A stretch of DNA of 64,000 nucleotides, from assembly GCA_964427425.1 (NCBI GenBank), contig CAYRUD010000014.1:558001-622000 (forward strand). Reading direction: 5' to 3'. Below the pieces are notes generated by a model. That model made no database searches. It saw nothing but the letters and a program-made list of their open reading frames with translations, and was not told where the DNA came from. Shown here piece after piece: positions 46,865 through 55,954 of the stretch (within the stretch, counting starts at the first letter, position 1; every line of letters begins with the position of its first letter). The DNA is from CAYRUD01 sp964427425. GTDB taxonomy: Bacteria > Chlamydiota > Chlamydiia > Chlamydiales > FEN-1388. Made by a program: the position numbers and the translations under genes.

Positions 46865-49429
46865 CTATGCTTTGACATGAGTACTTTTCTTCGGAAGATC
46901 AAAAAGAGCGTCGATTATTTTTGGTCGCTCAACCTTGTCAAAATATTTTCTGAAAATATCTCTTAGGTGACCAGGCGTTGTTCTCTCAAACTCTAGATCC
47001 TCTGGGAATACTTCATGAAATATCTTGATTTCTTGACCGATGTTATATTTTGTTCGTATTTCCTCTTCGAGCATCTTAAAAACATTATGCGTGAATCTGA
47101 CAACAAATTCAGAGCAGAATAATTGACGCTTACTCGGGGACGTTTCTTTATTAGATAAGATTGTCTCTTCGCCACGTTTCGTCTGGATTAGTTTTGGAAT
47201 AAGGGTTTTAAATGCCTTCTCTTGCGCGAACTTAATTGAGCTCCATTTGTCTTCATTGCCCTCAAGCATTTCTTCCGAAAGCCTTCTATAATGACATGTG
47301 ATATCTTCTAGTATTTGCTCTTCTGATATTGCCGTGCTGCTCTGAGGTTCTTGAGAAATTAGTGAGAGAGCTTCTTTCGTTACGATTTTTTTGAAGTTTG
47401 GGCGAAAGACTTTGTTAGTGATGGAATCTTTGCTACTAATTGCCCCAACTCGAAAATTTTGTGTTACTTCAGCGATTGCTACGTAGCTATTTGCCGCTCT
47501 CTTTATAGCTATAGACGCATGAATATACTTACCATTAACGAACGAGCGAAGATCGAATAGGTTTCTGCTAGAAAGATGGTTTATAATTCCCAAGATAATT
47601 TGCCGTATTCCTCTGAAATCAAAAGAGAATATCTTTCGGAAGATAGTTTTTAGATTAAAGGCTGCTTCTTTATTGCAGCTAGCCCTTCGATTCTCATCAT
47701 CTAAGAGTATATCACCTGTCTCATACGTTGGATGTTCTTCTATCTCTTTGTTGAGGTTTCTATGAATCTTATCGGCCTCGATAATCTTTTCATTCACGGT
47801 CTGTAGAGGAGATATCTCATTCTCTGTAGCAATATTCATGAGTCTTTGAATCCTGGAGCTTGCTAAGATACCGAGATTTTCTATCGCTCCAAGCTCTTCG
47901 AAGCTAAATTTGCTAGAGAGTTCTTGTGGTGATTGCGCGGCTTTATTCTTTAGGTATTCAGAGACCAGAGCGTGCATTTTTTTCAGCCCTGGCTCTAAAA
48001 TATCGATACTTGAATGAAGCAATTTGGCTCCATGCTCTTGAATTCTTCGTGACTGAAGTCGATTCTTTTCAGAAGTCTTTTTACCAATCTGAATGGTGTC
48101 TTTTAATTTTTCACGCAGTTTTCTTTTAAGGCTTTTATGGAAATTTACAGTGAGAGAATAGAGTGAATTATAAAGAGCTCCCGTTGACAGATGTGTAGCA
48201 GCGTGGATAGACTGAATCGCTTCCTTTAAATTTCTTTGAAAGCTATCAATTATGTCCAAGATCTCAGTATCTTTCATATTGCATAGATAAGGTCTTATCT
48301 TTGGAATCATCATCGAGTGAGATTTTTCAATTCCTTGTGCATGGGAGAGAAACTGAGTTATAAATGCATTATTTTCCTCAGATTTCCTTTTATAGAGATC
48401 TTCGAATTCATTCCCTTTTTCTATAGCGCTATCAATAATCGTTAAGAATCTTGTGCCATCAATGTAATCGTAAATGTCATCTATTACACCAAGTTTTTCT
48501 TTAAGTTTTTCACGATCGGCGTTGTTTTTGGGCATTGTTTTGATTTTATTTTTAAGCTGGCCAATCTGTGATTGAATCCGTTGATAATACTCTGTGTTGG
48601 CGGTGCAGTACTCTAAGAATCTTCTTGCTGTTTTTTTTGTTTCTTTAGAGAGGCTATTGACTGCGCTATTTTTGAGCGCATCGAAAATCTCTTTAATTGC
48701 AGCGCATCCATCTTCTTCAAACTGAAGTCTTTCTTTACGTGAGGAGATTCTTTTAGCAACAGCTTGAAGCAATCTAAATGTGCGGGCATCGGTAAGGCTT
48801 GCATGTTTTCTTAATTTTTTGAGGGTAAGGCCATGTTTCTTTGCGAGCTCAAAAGCTTTATTCGCGCTATTTAATTGGCTATTCTCTAAATGAATCGCGG
48901 CTTTTGTAAAGAAGAGCTTCCGAAGTCTTTTGGGTTTTAAAGGATTGCGAGATTGAAGTACTTGATCGATAACCTTAATAGCATCATTCGTTTTGCCCAC
49001 TTCATAATAGAGTTTAGCAAGGCGCGAGTAGTAGCTTGCCGATTTTTCGGGATCGAGTTCCTTAAGAATAGAGAGATATCCTTCTATCAAGCTATTAAGC
49101 TCATCAGATCTTTTTTCGTATGAGGATGTTTTAAAGTATGTGTTCACAAATCGATTGAGGCGTTTAATTAAACTTCTGTGATCTTGTTCTCTATGCGCTT
49201 TCTCCGCTTTTATAGAGGCAGGAGTATTATATCCCTTTTTGATAGCTTGGCGGAGATATTTAAGTTTTTTTCTTTCAGATTCAGCTCTGAGCGATTTTTC
49301 AACTAACTTAATCACTTTCTTTGAGAGAAATAGAGTCTTTGTATCTGAAGGTCGTATGATTGTCCTTAAAGAATCATGGACTTGTGAAAAAGATGAGTGA
49401 AAGAAATTAAAGGATAGTAATTTATTCAT
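46865..49429 (-). CDS. TPR protein with candidate permuted papain-like (YiiX/NlpC-P60-type) domain
   Basis: This 854-residue protein has TPR-like helix pairs in residues about 120-215 (for example YYSRLAKLYYEVGKTNDAIKVIDQVL), a long helical middle part and a distinct C-terminal domain. From about 625 I see GKYIHASIAIKRAANSYVAIAEVTQ, with His637, and later LFCSEFVVRFTHNVF with Cys772 and HEVFPEDLEF. This His-before-Cys order is that of circularly permuted papain-like enzymes (YiiX/LRAT-like). There is no signal peptide. The gene lies between rpsO and pnp, which are neighbours in many bacteria, and has an AT-rich leader with its own promoter. The TPR-like part is moderate; the peptidase-like part is tentative. 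Confidence 0.6.
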   Translation of the reverse strand: MNKLLSFNFFHSSFSQVHDSLRTIIRPSDTKTLFLSKKVIKLVEKSLRAESERKKLKYLRQAIKKGYNTPASIKAEKAHREQDHRSLIKRLNRFVNTYFKTSSYEKRSDELNSLIEGYLSILKELDPEKSASYYSRLAKLYYEVGKTNDAIKVIDQVLQSRNPLKPKRLRKLFFTKAAIHLENSQLNSANKAFELAKKHGLTLKKLRKHASLTDARTFRLLQAVAKRISSRKERLQFEEDGCAAIKEIFDALKNSAVNSLSKETKKTARRFLEYCTANTEYYQRIQSQIGQLKNKIKTMPKNNADREKLKEKLGVIDDIYDYIDGTRFLTIIDSAIEKGNEFEDLYKRKSEENNAFITQFLSHAQGIEKSHSMMIPKIRPYLCNMKDTEILDIIDSFQRNLKEAIQSIHAATHLSTGALYNSLYSLTVNFHKSLKRKLREKLKDTIQIGKKTSEKNRLQSRRIQEHGAKLLHSSIDILEPGLKKMHALVSEYLKNKAAQSPQELSSKFSFEELGAIENLGILASSRIQRLMNIATENEISPLQTVNEKIIEADKIHRNLNKEIEEHPTYETGDILLDDENRRASCNKEAAFNLKTIFRKIFSFDFRGIRQIILGIINHLSSRNLFDLRSFVNGKYIHASIAIKRAANSYVAIAEVTQNFRVGAISSKDSITNKVFRPNFKKIVTKEALSLISQEPQSSTAISEEQILEDITCHYRRLSEEMLEGNEDKWSSIKFAQEKAFKTLIPKLIQTKRGEETILSNKETSPSKRQLFCSEFVVRFTHNVFKMLEEEIRTKYNIGQEIKIFHEVFPEDLEFERTTPGHLRDIFRKYFDKVERPKIIDALFDLPKKSTHVKA

Positions 49430-49458
49430 AATTCATCTTAATTTTATTTAAAAATGAA

Positions 49459-49487
49459 ATTATAAATAAAAAACATATTTTTCTAAA
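49459..49487 (-). promoter_or_regulatory. Promoter of the TPR/papain-like gene
   Basis: On the minus strand TTTAGA (49482-49487) and a consensus TATAAT (49459-49464) are 17 bp apart, about 30 bp before the ATG. The surrounding 80 bases are almost pure A/T, so chance matches are easier here. Confidence 0.5.
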
Positions 49488-49665
49488 TTTAATATTTATT
49501 AAAGTAGGTGATTTGTTTTCGGTTGTGAAATACTTATTAAAGTTAATTAACCATTATGTTCACAACTATGACGAGAAAAGCGTCTTCTCAAGGATAGGAA
49601 TATTTGAGTAAAGAGGGGTAATGGTAGAGGGCTATGAGATAAGGGATGAAATGGAGTGCTAGGTA

Positions 49666-49700
49666 ACATATAAACAGACTGGTTAAATCTGTTTATATGT
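49666..49700. terminator. Hairpin downstream of rpsO
   Basis: A perfect 13-bp inverted repeat (49666-49678 with 49688-49700) lies 20 bp after the rpsO stop. The minus strand has no T-run after it, the plus strand has AGTTTTT. Confidence 0.65.
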
Positions 49701-49720
49701 AGTTTTTGATGAGCTGTCGA

Positions 49721-49990
49721 TTATCGACGTAAGTTCAACTTGGTAATAAGTGCTTGGTAGCGCTTAGTATCAGTTGAGTTAAGATAATCGAGCAGGCGTC
49801 GTCTTTGGCCTACCAATTTAAGGAGCGCAAGTCTTGAATTGTGATCCTTTGGTGTTCTTTTCAAGTGGTCGGTAAGCTCAGCGATTCTTTCGGTGAGGAT
49901 AGCGATCTGGACATCGGCAGAACCGGTGTCTTTTTCATGAAGTTGGAACTTTTTTGTAATTTCTTCTTTAGTGCCTTTATCGAGTGACAT
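49721..49990 (-). CDS. rpsO: 30S ribosomal protein S15
   Basis: S15 binds 16S rRNA early in 30S assembly. The 89-residue protein matches the family over its full length: MSLDKGTKEEITKKF, GSADVQIAILTERI, HLKRTPKDHNSRLALLKLVGQRRRLLDYL and the basic end KLNLRR. GGGGGA lies a few bases before the ATG. Its stop is followed by a hairpin and not by pnp, so the classic rpsO-pnp pairing is broken here by a TPR protein gene. Confidence 0.97.
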   Translation of the reverse strand: MSLDKGTKEEITKKFQLHEKDTGSADVQIAILTERIAELTDHLKRTPKDHNSRLALLKLVGQRRRLLDYLNSTDTKRYQALITKLNLRR

Positions 49991-50078
49991 TCAGCAATCC
50001 CCCGTGACGTGATCTTTGATACACCTATTTGCCAGGCATTTTCGGGCAAAAGGTAATTGAGTGCAAAAATTGAAGTCC

Positions 50079-50107
50079 ATTATACAGCCTATTTCATTAT
50101 TTGGCAA
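50079..50107 (-). promoter_or_regulatory. Strong promoter of rpsO
   Basis: On the minus strand TTGCCA (50102-50107, five of six consensus bases) and TATAAT (50079-50084) are 17 bp apart. The rpsO leader would be about 85 bases. The rest of the 353-bp divergent gap to the next gene shows no other feature I can support. Confidence 0.75.
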
Positions 50108-50343
50108 TCCGAAGTCGATGCTTTTTTTATTAGTGGGAAAATATGAAAGGGAACTTCTTTTCACCGCATAAAATAGTTGAAGAGAGACTTGAGAACAAAC
50201 AGTCGAGCACGTATCGTCATTGGTCATACATTTGAAATTCAAGCGCAGGAGCGATGGCTAGAGCGACTAAAGAAGAACTCTTCCATATTGCTGCCTGTTT
50301 ATGATATATAGGTTTTATTTTACATCTCTTGAGGAGCAGACTC

Positions 50344-51099
50344 ATGGTGACAGTCTCAGAAAAATTAATGCCTCAAACATCTGTGCTACAGCAGTCTAAG
50401 GAAGAGGCTCTTCCCTCACAGGGAATGAACTGGGTAGGCAAATACTCACTTCTCTCGCCTTGGTTTGAGCAGATTTTGCAGCTTATCAAAAGAGACTGCA
50501 AAACAGAGCACTTGAGTATAGATCCACATTTTGTGCGCGCGCATTTTGCAGGAAAGCCAGTCTCTCGCATTTCATTAGATGAAATGAGATCAGTCTACCT
50601 CCAGCAAATTCTCTCAGGACATGAAAGGCTCGCTGAATTTATTGCCAATCGTTGGCTCTTTAGAAATATCGATATGTACCGATTCTTTGAGACTGAACTT
50701 GAGAAGAAAGTTCCTCAATTCGATCAGATTAAAGAGCTTCCTCAAGAAGTTGCTGAATCTTTGATCAAGGAAGCCAAAGATCGTTATGGTATTGAAAGCG
50801 TCTTCTGTTTCTCTGTATTAAATGAATTAGCGCTTCCTCGACAAGTTTTTGAGCAGCTACAAAAAGAGGCCTTAGAAGCTGTGTCGCAGTACGAGAAAGA
50901 GGGGAAGGCAAAGCTTGACTCAGACGAAAAGCAGATAGAGCTTTTGAAAGAGGAAATGAAGCGCTTAAAAGAGAAGCAAGAAAAGAAAATTGACGAGTTG
51001 CAGAGGCGACATAAGCAAGAAGTTGACCGTTTCTCGCGTGAAATTGCAGCTCTTAAGGATGAGCTTAAGCGCGTAAAAGAGAAAAACTTGGCTAAGTAA
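50344..51099 (+). CDS. Hypothetical protein with C-terminal coiled coil
   Basis: I do not recognise a family. The 251-residue product has a globular N-terminal part to about residue 175 (including SPWFEQILQLIKRDCKTEHLSIDPHFV) and a long coiled coil in about 180-245 with heptads of Leu, Lys and Glu (IELLKEEMKRLKEKQEKKIDEL). The ATG at 50344 is chosen because GAGGAGC lies just before it; a TTG at 50329 would add five residues. There is no signal peptide or membrane segment. It precedes tadA and has its own terminator. It may be a structural or secretion-related cytoplasmic protein, but nothing shows which. Confidence 0.65.
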   Translation: MVTVSEKLMPQTSVLQQSKEEALPSQGMNWVGKYSLLSPWFEQILQLIKRDCKTEHLSIDPHFVRAHFAGKPVSRISLDEMRSVYLQQILSGHERLAEFIANRWLFRNIDMYRFFETELEKKVPQFDQIKELPQEVAESLIKEAKDRYGIESVFCFSVLNELALPRQVFEQLQKEALEAVSQYEKEGKAKLDSDEKQIELLKEEMKRLKEKQEKKIDELQRRHKQEVDRFSREIAALKDELKRVKEKNLAK

Positions 51100-51131
51100 T
51101 CTTAGGTCTTGAAGATATTCCATAAAAAATG

Positions 51132-51180
51132 AGCCTCAGCGGAAGTGCTTATTCTCTCTCTGCTGCTGAGGCTTGTTTTT
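51132..51180 (+). terminator. Intrinsic terminator before tadA
   Basis: A perfect 9-bp stem AGCCTCAGC/GCTGAGGCT (51132-51140 with 51165-51173) is followed by TGTTTTT. Confidence 0.85.
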
Positions 51181-51220
51181 CCGCAATTCATAAAAAAATG
51201 CGAAACTTTCTCATTAATAT

Positions 51221-51757
51221 ATGTCTCAATTCTCAACAAACATAAGCGAGTGGATGAGTTTTCTTCCGCCGCTCTCCGAGCTTACTCCTGATGAGCGCTG
51301 GATGCTAGAGGCTTTTAAGGAATCGCTGAAGGCCTACTCACAAGGAGAGGTTCCTGTAGGAGCAGTTATTGTCCGAGACGGAAGGGTGGTTGCTCGGGGG
51401 TATAACCAGGTGGAGCTGCTCCAGGATGCGACAGCTCATGCAGAAATGCTTGCAATTGGCGCAGCTTCTAATTTCTTGGGTGGATGGCGGCTAGAGAAGT
51501 GTACGCTATATACTACCTTAGAGCCTTGTATAATGTGTGCTGGCGCTACAATATTATCTCGCGTTGAGAAGGTAGTCTGGGGGGCTCCAGATATACGGCA
51601 TGGGGCGCATGGTAGCCTAATAGATGTATTTTCGATTGAGCATCCAATTCATCGCTGCCAAGTAGTTAAAGGAGTTCTTCAAGGAGCTTGTTCTGAAATA
51701 ATGCGTTCGTTTTTTCGAAAGCGAAGGCAAACACAAGACGAAGGGTTGCTAGAATAA
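51221..51757 (+). CDS. tadA: tRNA adenosine deaminase TadA
   Basis: TadA makes inosine at position 34 of tRNA-Arg(ACG). The 178-residue protein has the zinc site HAEM (His73) and PCIMC (Cys103, Cys106), with GEVPVGAVIV before and LSRVEKVVWGAPD after, all as in TadA. A 25-residue N-terminal extension precedes the deaminase fold. In C. trachomatis the gene also follows rpsO (annotated as a cytosine/adenosine deaminase). It lies 40 bp after a strong terminator, so a promoter must lie in that short gap or transcription must read through. Confidence 0.93.
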   Translation: MSQFSTNISEWMSFLPPLSELTPDERWMLEAFKESLKAYSQGEVPVGAVIVRDGRVVARGYNQVELLQDATAHAEMLAIGAASNFLGGWRLEKCTLYTTLEPCIMCAGATILSRVEKVVWGAPDIRHGAHGSLIDVFSIEHPIHRCQVVKGVLQGACSEIMRSFFRKRRQTQDEGLLE

Positions 51758-51783
51758 GCATCAATGAATATGAAAGGCAGAGA

Positions 51784-52029
51784 ATGGAAAAGACTTTAGT
51801 CGATTCAATTGTAAAGGATCTTGAAGATGCAATTGCTATGCAGCGAGATGCTCTCGTTCGCATTGCTCGGAGGTATCATCCGCATATTCAATACGATGAT
51901 CTTATGCAGCCGCAAGATTATCCTGATATTGATCAAGATGTGCATTTTCGATTCGAGGAAGGGACTCTTTACGGGTTAGAAAGGGCTCTCATTATTGTGC
52001 GTAGATCTCTTAAAGATGCTGAAGAGTAA
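51784..52029 (+). CDS. Small conserved-looking hypothetical protein, 81 aa
   Basis: The 81-residue acidic product (MEKTLVDSIVKDLEDAI at the start, YGLERALIIVRRSLKDAEE at the end) has no domain I know. The ATG at 51784 has AAGGCAG a few bases upstream. It lies 26 bp after the tadA stop, so the two are probably co-transcribed. The helical, charged composition fits a small cytoplasmic adaptor or chaperone-like protein, but nothing specific can be said. Confidence 0.7.
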   Translation: MEKTLVDSIVKDLEDAIAMQRDALVRIARRYHPHIQYDDLMQPQDYPDIDQDVHFRFEEGTLYGLERALIIVRRSLKDAEE

Positions 52030-52052
52030 GAGAGGATTTTAACATCCTCTCT
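52029..52052. terminator. Hairpin between convergent genes
   Basis: A perfect 9-bp inverted repeat (AGAGAGGAT/ATCCTCTCT) lies directly after the 81-aa gene stop. It lacks a T-run on either strand. Confidence 0.45.
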
Positions 52053-52066
52053 TAGTGTATGGAATG

Positions 52067-52870
52067 CTATTTCTTAAAAAGAAAGGATTGGAGCCATTTG
52101 TTGAATGAGCGCAAGTGGCGCATGAATTTCCACTCCCACCATTGTTCAAAGTCGAGTCCTCCTCTCACTATTTTTTGCTCTACAGTCTCTAAAAAGGTGA
52201 CTCGGCTTTTGAGTTGCCATTGGGTGACAGCGTACATATAAGCAAAAACGCCTGTCACCAAGCTTGAAAGAGCATGTGAGTACGCACCATTTGTTATGGG
52301 GGCGATAACGCAAATAAAGAGGGAGAGAAGTCCTATCCATTCTACCGATATGGGAATGAAAAAGAATGCATTTGGGGTTGTCTTAGTTGTTCGGAGCATG
52401 AGAAGCCAAAATATAATCATGCCGAAGCTAATATTGGAAAATGGTGAGTAAGGGGTAAGCGAAAAGCTCAATGAGGCTGGTAGAACTCGTGTCGATATCA
52501 TCTGCGTAATCGCCGCTATGTAGCTCATAGAAAACCATAGAGTCGCGAATGATTTTTCACCGATATATGAGACAATAAAACATGCAATTGGCACATACAT
52601 AACAGCTAAAAAGAAAAAATCAGAGAGCATCGATAGCGATACTGCGGGATAAGGAATAATAAATGAAGAGATGGGCGCTTTATAAAGAGCGCTCAACAGA
52701 TCAATAGATTGCCAGGAGAAGAGACTAATTGCTGGAGACCAGCTGATCATTCCCTCAAGCCATAAGCCCTGAAATGTCATGTATGAGAGGCTTAATATAA
52801 AGACAAGCCGTCTAAAAAGAACAATGATTGGAGGCTTATACCCTCCAGAAATTGAATATTTGTATGACAT
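52067..52870 (-). CDS. Multi-pass membrane protein of unknown function
   Basis: The 267-residue protein has six or seven hydrophobic stretches, roughly at residues 16-38, 45-56, 68-100, 108-130, 147-160, 168-190 and 195-215, and a basic, Trp-rich C-terminal tail (FEQWWEWKFMRHL). Its start is short and basic, so the N-terminus is probably cytoplasmic. The length and helix number recall rhomboid-type proteases, but I see no GxSG serine motif or matching histidine. Transcribed toward the tadA group; no partner is evident. Confidence 0.6.
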   Translation of the reverse strand: MSYKYSISGGYKPPIIVLFRRLVFILSLSYMTFQGLWLEGMISWSPAISLFSWQSIDLLSALYKAPISSFIIPYPAVSLSMLSDFFFLAVMYVPIACFIVSYIGEKSFATLWFSMSYIAAITQMISTRVLPASLSFSLTPYSPFSNISFGMIIFWLLMLRTTKTTPNAFFFIPISVEWIGLLSLFICVIAPITNGAYSHALSSLVTGVFAYMYAVTQWQLKSRVTFLETVEQKIVRGGLDFEQWWEWKFMRHLRSFNKWLQSFLFKK

Positions 52871-53224
52871 ATGTTCGTTATATTCTCGATATATTCTTTT
52901 TCACTAATGTGATACCTCGCTGAATAAGCCGGCGAGGAGTTATTGTGTAAGAAATGAGTCAGTCCTGCAGAAATACTAGTCTATTTTCGGTTTCTTTTGA
53001 CTATCACTTACGAAAAAAACGAAATTTTCAAAACTAAAAATGAAAAATATCATTTTGCATGAAGCTCAGCTTTTCAGCGATATATAGTTTTTTCATAATG
53101 AACTTTTGGTCATTTGCTAGGAAATTCGGAAAATCTTTAGTTTTTGATGGCTGTTCGTTGTTGTTTTTTCAGATCAATTCTGATAGAGTTTTTCTCAATC
53201 ATCTTTCATGACTGGAGTTTTTGA
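52871..53224. other. Divergent intergenic region before rpmE
   Basis: These 354 bp separate divergent genes and should carry both promoters. A 6-bp hairpin (CCTCGC/GCGAGG at 52915-52937) is visible, otherwise nothing I can support. Confidence 0.4.
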
Positions 53225-53557
53225 ATGAAAAAGAACGGACATCCTGAATACCAAGAAGTGCTTTTTGTTGACTCTGCAACTGGTTTTAAGTTTGTATGTG
53301 GAACAACAATGAAGAGCTCACAGAAAGAGAACTTCGAAGGAAAATCACTTCCTGTAGTACATCTTCCTATTTCTGCATCTTCTCACCCATTCTTCGTCGG
53401 TGGTAAGCAGATCATTGACACAGAAGGTCGTGTTGATAAGTTTAATAAGAGATACCAGGCTGTTCAAGCGAAAGCTCAGTCTCAAGAAGCTGCAAAAGCT
53501 CAAGACGAAGCTCAAGCTGCAAAAGCTAAAGCTGCACCTCGTAAAAAGAGCAAGTAA
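53225..53557 (+). CDS. rpmE: 50S ribosomal protein L31 (type B)
   Basis: L31 bridges the ribosomal subunits. Residues 1-78 match the type B form, which lacks the zinc cysteines: MKKNGHPEYQEVLFVDSATG, SSHPFFVGGKQIIDTEGRVDKFNKRYQ. The C-terminal extension (about 30 residues) is Ala/Lys/Gln rich and not part of the usual family. GGAG lies eight bases before the ATG. It heads the block that continues with prfA, prmC, ffh, rpsP and trmD, as in C. trachomatis. Confidence 0.93.
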   Translation: MKKNGHPEYQEVLFVDSATGFKFVCGTTMKSSQKENFEGKSLPVVHLPISASSHPFFVGGKQIIDTEGRVDKFNKRYQAVQAKAQSQEAAKAQDEAQAAKAKAAPRKKSK

Positions 53558-53626
53558 ATAAGGGAGTAGGGGAGTGTAACACAACTCTACGCTTTGTTTG
53601 CATATTAGGTGCGAAATCTACATGAG

Positions 53627-53675
53627 AGGGTGAAATGGAGCCTTTGTTATATCGAAGGCTGTCTGATTTCACCCT
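53627..53675 (+). terminator. Terminator or attenuator between rpmE and prfA
   Basis: An outer 10-bp perfect stem (53627-53636 with 53666-53675) encloses an inner 6-bp stem (53639-53644 with 53655-53660). TTCCTC follows, a weak T-run. Confidence 0.6.
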
Positions 53676-53801
53676 TTCCTCATATTATAAAAAGTAACAT
53701 ATGTGTTGATCCCATGTTAGGAAGATGATCCCTGCTTTACAAAGGGCTGCATTTTCTCCCCGACATGGAATACGTTAGAGTGGATAAATTCAGAAGGTCT
53801 C

Positions 53802-54908
53802 ATGAAACTAGATCTGCCTAAAATTGAGTCTCGCGTAGGTGCGCTTGAAGCAGAGCTTGCACATAACGACGGTTCTTTTGACCAAAGTCGATTTCGTAAA
53901 TTGTCCCAAGAACATTCCTATCTACAAGAAGTTGTAGAGACTTATAGACAGATTGACCGCTTCAAGAAGTCTCTTATTGAAAATCGAGAGCTCCTAAAGG
54001 AAGAGCAAGATCCTGAGTTTCATGCGATTATAGCTGAAGAAATTGAGGATGTTGAAAGAAAGCTTCCCGAGATGGAGAAAAAGCTTTCTACACTTTTGAT
54101 TCCGCCTGACGAGAATGATGATAAAACGACAATCATTGAAATCCGCGCTGGAGCCGGCGGCCAAGAGGCAATGCTTTTTGTCGCAGACTGCTTTAGAATG
54201 TACCAGATGTATGCCAATAAGATGGGTTGGAAGACGGAAGTTCTCTCTTTAATGCCATCCGATTTAGGCGGTATGAAAGAATGTATTGTTGCCTTTTCAG
54301 GAAAAAATGTCTGGCGCTATCTGCAACATGAAGCTGGCACTCACCGTGTTCAAAGGGTTCCAGAGACTGAAGCTCAAGGGCGAATTCACACTTCTACTAT
54401 TACTGTCGCAGCACTTCTTGAGATGGAAGATGAAGCAGATAAAATCCAGATCTCAGATCAAGATATACGTATGGAAGCGACTCGCTCTTCAGGAGCTGGT
54501 GGTCAGCACGTTAACAAGACTGATAGTGCGGTGCGAATTACCCACATTCCAACTGGTATCGTAGTGTTCTGTCAAGAGGAGAGGAGTCAGCATAAGAACC
54601 GAGATAAAGCGATGAGGCTTTTGAAGGCAAAGCTTATCGAGATGGAGCGTCGCCGCCAGAAAAATGAGATCGATTCCCTTCGTTCTGAGCAGGTTGGAAC
54701 TGGTGATAGATCTGAGAAGATTCGAACCTATAATTTCCCTCAAAGTCGTGTTACAGACCATCGTATTGGCTTGACGAAACATAACTTAAGTCAAGTTATG
54801 GACGGCGATTTAGAGGAGTTCTCTCAAGAGCTTGTAAGTCATACGATGAAAGAGAAGAATACTGAATCTCCATATGCTTGGATGATACTCCCTGAAGACA
54901 ATTCATGA
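53802..54908 (+). CDS. prfA: Peptide chain release factor 1
   Basis: RF1 ends translation at UAA and UAG. The 368-residue protein has the GGQ motif (residues 233-235, in SSGAGGQHVNKTDSAVRITH) that triggers peptide release, and the PxT-type stop codon reading tripeptide seen as RVPETEAQGRIHTS. The N-terminal coiled-coil domain is complete. It precedes prmC, whose product methylates the GGQ glutamine, a functional pairing. The prmC ATG lies 18 bp after its stop. Confidence 0.96.
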   Translation: MKLDLPKIESRVGALEAELAHNDGSFDQSRFRKLSQEHSYLQEVVETYRQIDRFKKSLIENRELLKEEQDPEFHAIIAEEIEDVERKLPEMEKKLSTLLIPPDENDDKTTIIEIRAGAGGQEAMLFVADCFRMYQMYANKMGWKTEVLSLMPSDLGGMKECIVAFSGKNVWRYLQHEAGTHRVQRVPETEAQGRIHTSTITVAALLEMEDEADKIQISDQDIRMEATRSSGAGGQHVNKTDSAVRITHIPTGIVVFCQEERSQHKNRDKAMRLLKAKLIEMERRRQKNEIDSLRSEQVGTGDRSEKIRTYNFPQSRVTDHRIGLTKHNLSQVMDGDLEEFSQELVSHTMKEKNTESPYAWMILPEDNS

Positions 54909-54926
54909 TGAACGAGGGTGACATTA

Positions 54927-55796
54927 ATGAAGCCGCTTAGTGAGATTCTCTCACTATCAAAAGAGTATGTTCTCTCACAGCGACATGGACGTCCTAAACA
55001 CGAGATCGAGGAGTTTATCGCTATAACACTCGGTTTTAAATCCCGCCTCGATCTCTATGTTAACTATGATAAGCCGCTTTCTGATAAGGAGTTAGAGCTT
55101 ATTAGGCCTGGATTAAAGCGCCTTGGGCGTGGAGAGCCTGTAGCCTATGTTTTGGGCGTTCAGCATTTCTATGGGCATGATTTTACGGTTACAAACTCTG
55201 TGTTGATTCCACGGCCTGAGACAGAGATTCTTGTTGAAAAAGCTTTAGGGATTATTGATAGAGCGTCTTCATCATTACAAAAATATGAAGTGCTTGATTG
55301 CTGCTGCGGATCGGGTTGCATTGGACTTACTGTGAAGAAAGAGAGACCTCAAGTGGAGATGACTCTCTTTGATATTTCATCGAAGGCGTTGGCTGTTGCG
55401 AAAGAAAATGGCGGGCGCCTTCAAGTAGAGGTCTCATACCTTGAGAGTGATCTTTTCACGGAAGCTCTTCGGCAAAAAAAACAATACGCTCTCGTGCTCT
55501 GTAATCCACCATATCTAACTCAAAATGAATGGGAAACGGCAGATTTTTCCGTGAAACACTATGAGCCTGAGCTTGCTTTGATTGGGGGAAAATCTGGGGT
55601 TGAACTTTATGAGCGGATAGCTTCTACTCTCTCAGATGTTTTATTGGAGGGAGGAGAGTTTTTGTTAGAGATTGGAGCTGGCCAAGGCGGCAAAGTCTCT
55701 TCTCTCTTTCGAAATGCCGGTTTTAAAAATGTCTCAGTGCATAAAGATTTTCAGGGAAGAGATCGAGTAGTTAGTGGGCTGAAGAGTTCTTCATGA
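54927..55796 (+). CDS. prmC: Release factor glutamine methyltransferase PrmC (HemK)
   Basis: PrmC methylates the glutamine of the GGQ motif in release factors. The 289-residue protein has the N-terminal helical RF-binding domain, then LIPRPETEILVEKAL, the SAM motif CCCGSGCIGLTV and the catalytic NPPY (in VLCNPPYLT). The ATG at 54927 has GAGGGTG eight bases upstream; a GTG at 54918 is also in frame. The gene follows prfA and precedes ffh, giving the order known from C. trachomatis. Confidence 0.94.
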   Translation: MKPLSEILSLSKEYVLSQRHGRPKHEIEEFIAITLGFKSRLDLYVNYDKPLSDKELELIRPGLKRLGRGEPVAYVLGVQHFYGHDFTVTNSVLIPRPETEILVEKALGIIDRASSSLQKYEVLDCCCGSGCIGLTVKKERPQVEMTLFDISSKALAVAKENGGRLQVEVSYLESDLFTEALRQKKQYALVLCNPPYLTQNEWETADFSVKHYEPELALIGGKSGVELYERIASTLSDVLLEGGEFLLEIGAGQGGKVSSLFRNAGFKNVSVHKDFQGRDRVVSGLKSSS

Positions 55797-55954
55797 TTAC
55801 AATCATTTTATGCCTGAAAAAATGAGGGGTTGAGGGGTTTCTTAAGATCTTTTCGAAGATCCGATCTTCTTGAAGAGAGTTACCGTGCAAGAAATGGACG
55901 TAAGCTGCTATAGTATTTAATTCATTGCTTCTTTCGAATGGAGAATATCAGTGC

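Noticed and set aside
46431..46966. Two plus-strand frames (46431-46625 and 46775-46966) over the pnp leader and the end of the TPR gene
   Set aside because: They lie antisense to the pnp leader with its promoter and hairpins, and the second overlaps the TPR gene; neither has a recognisable product.
52067..52870. Rhomboid protease call for the membrane protein
   Set aside because: Helix number fits, but no GxSG serine motif or catalytic histidine in a helix is visible.
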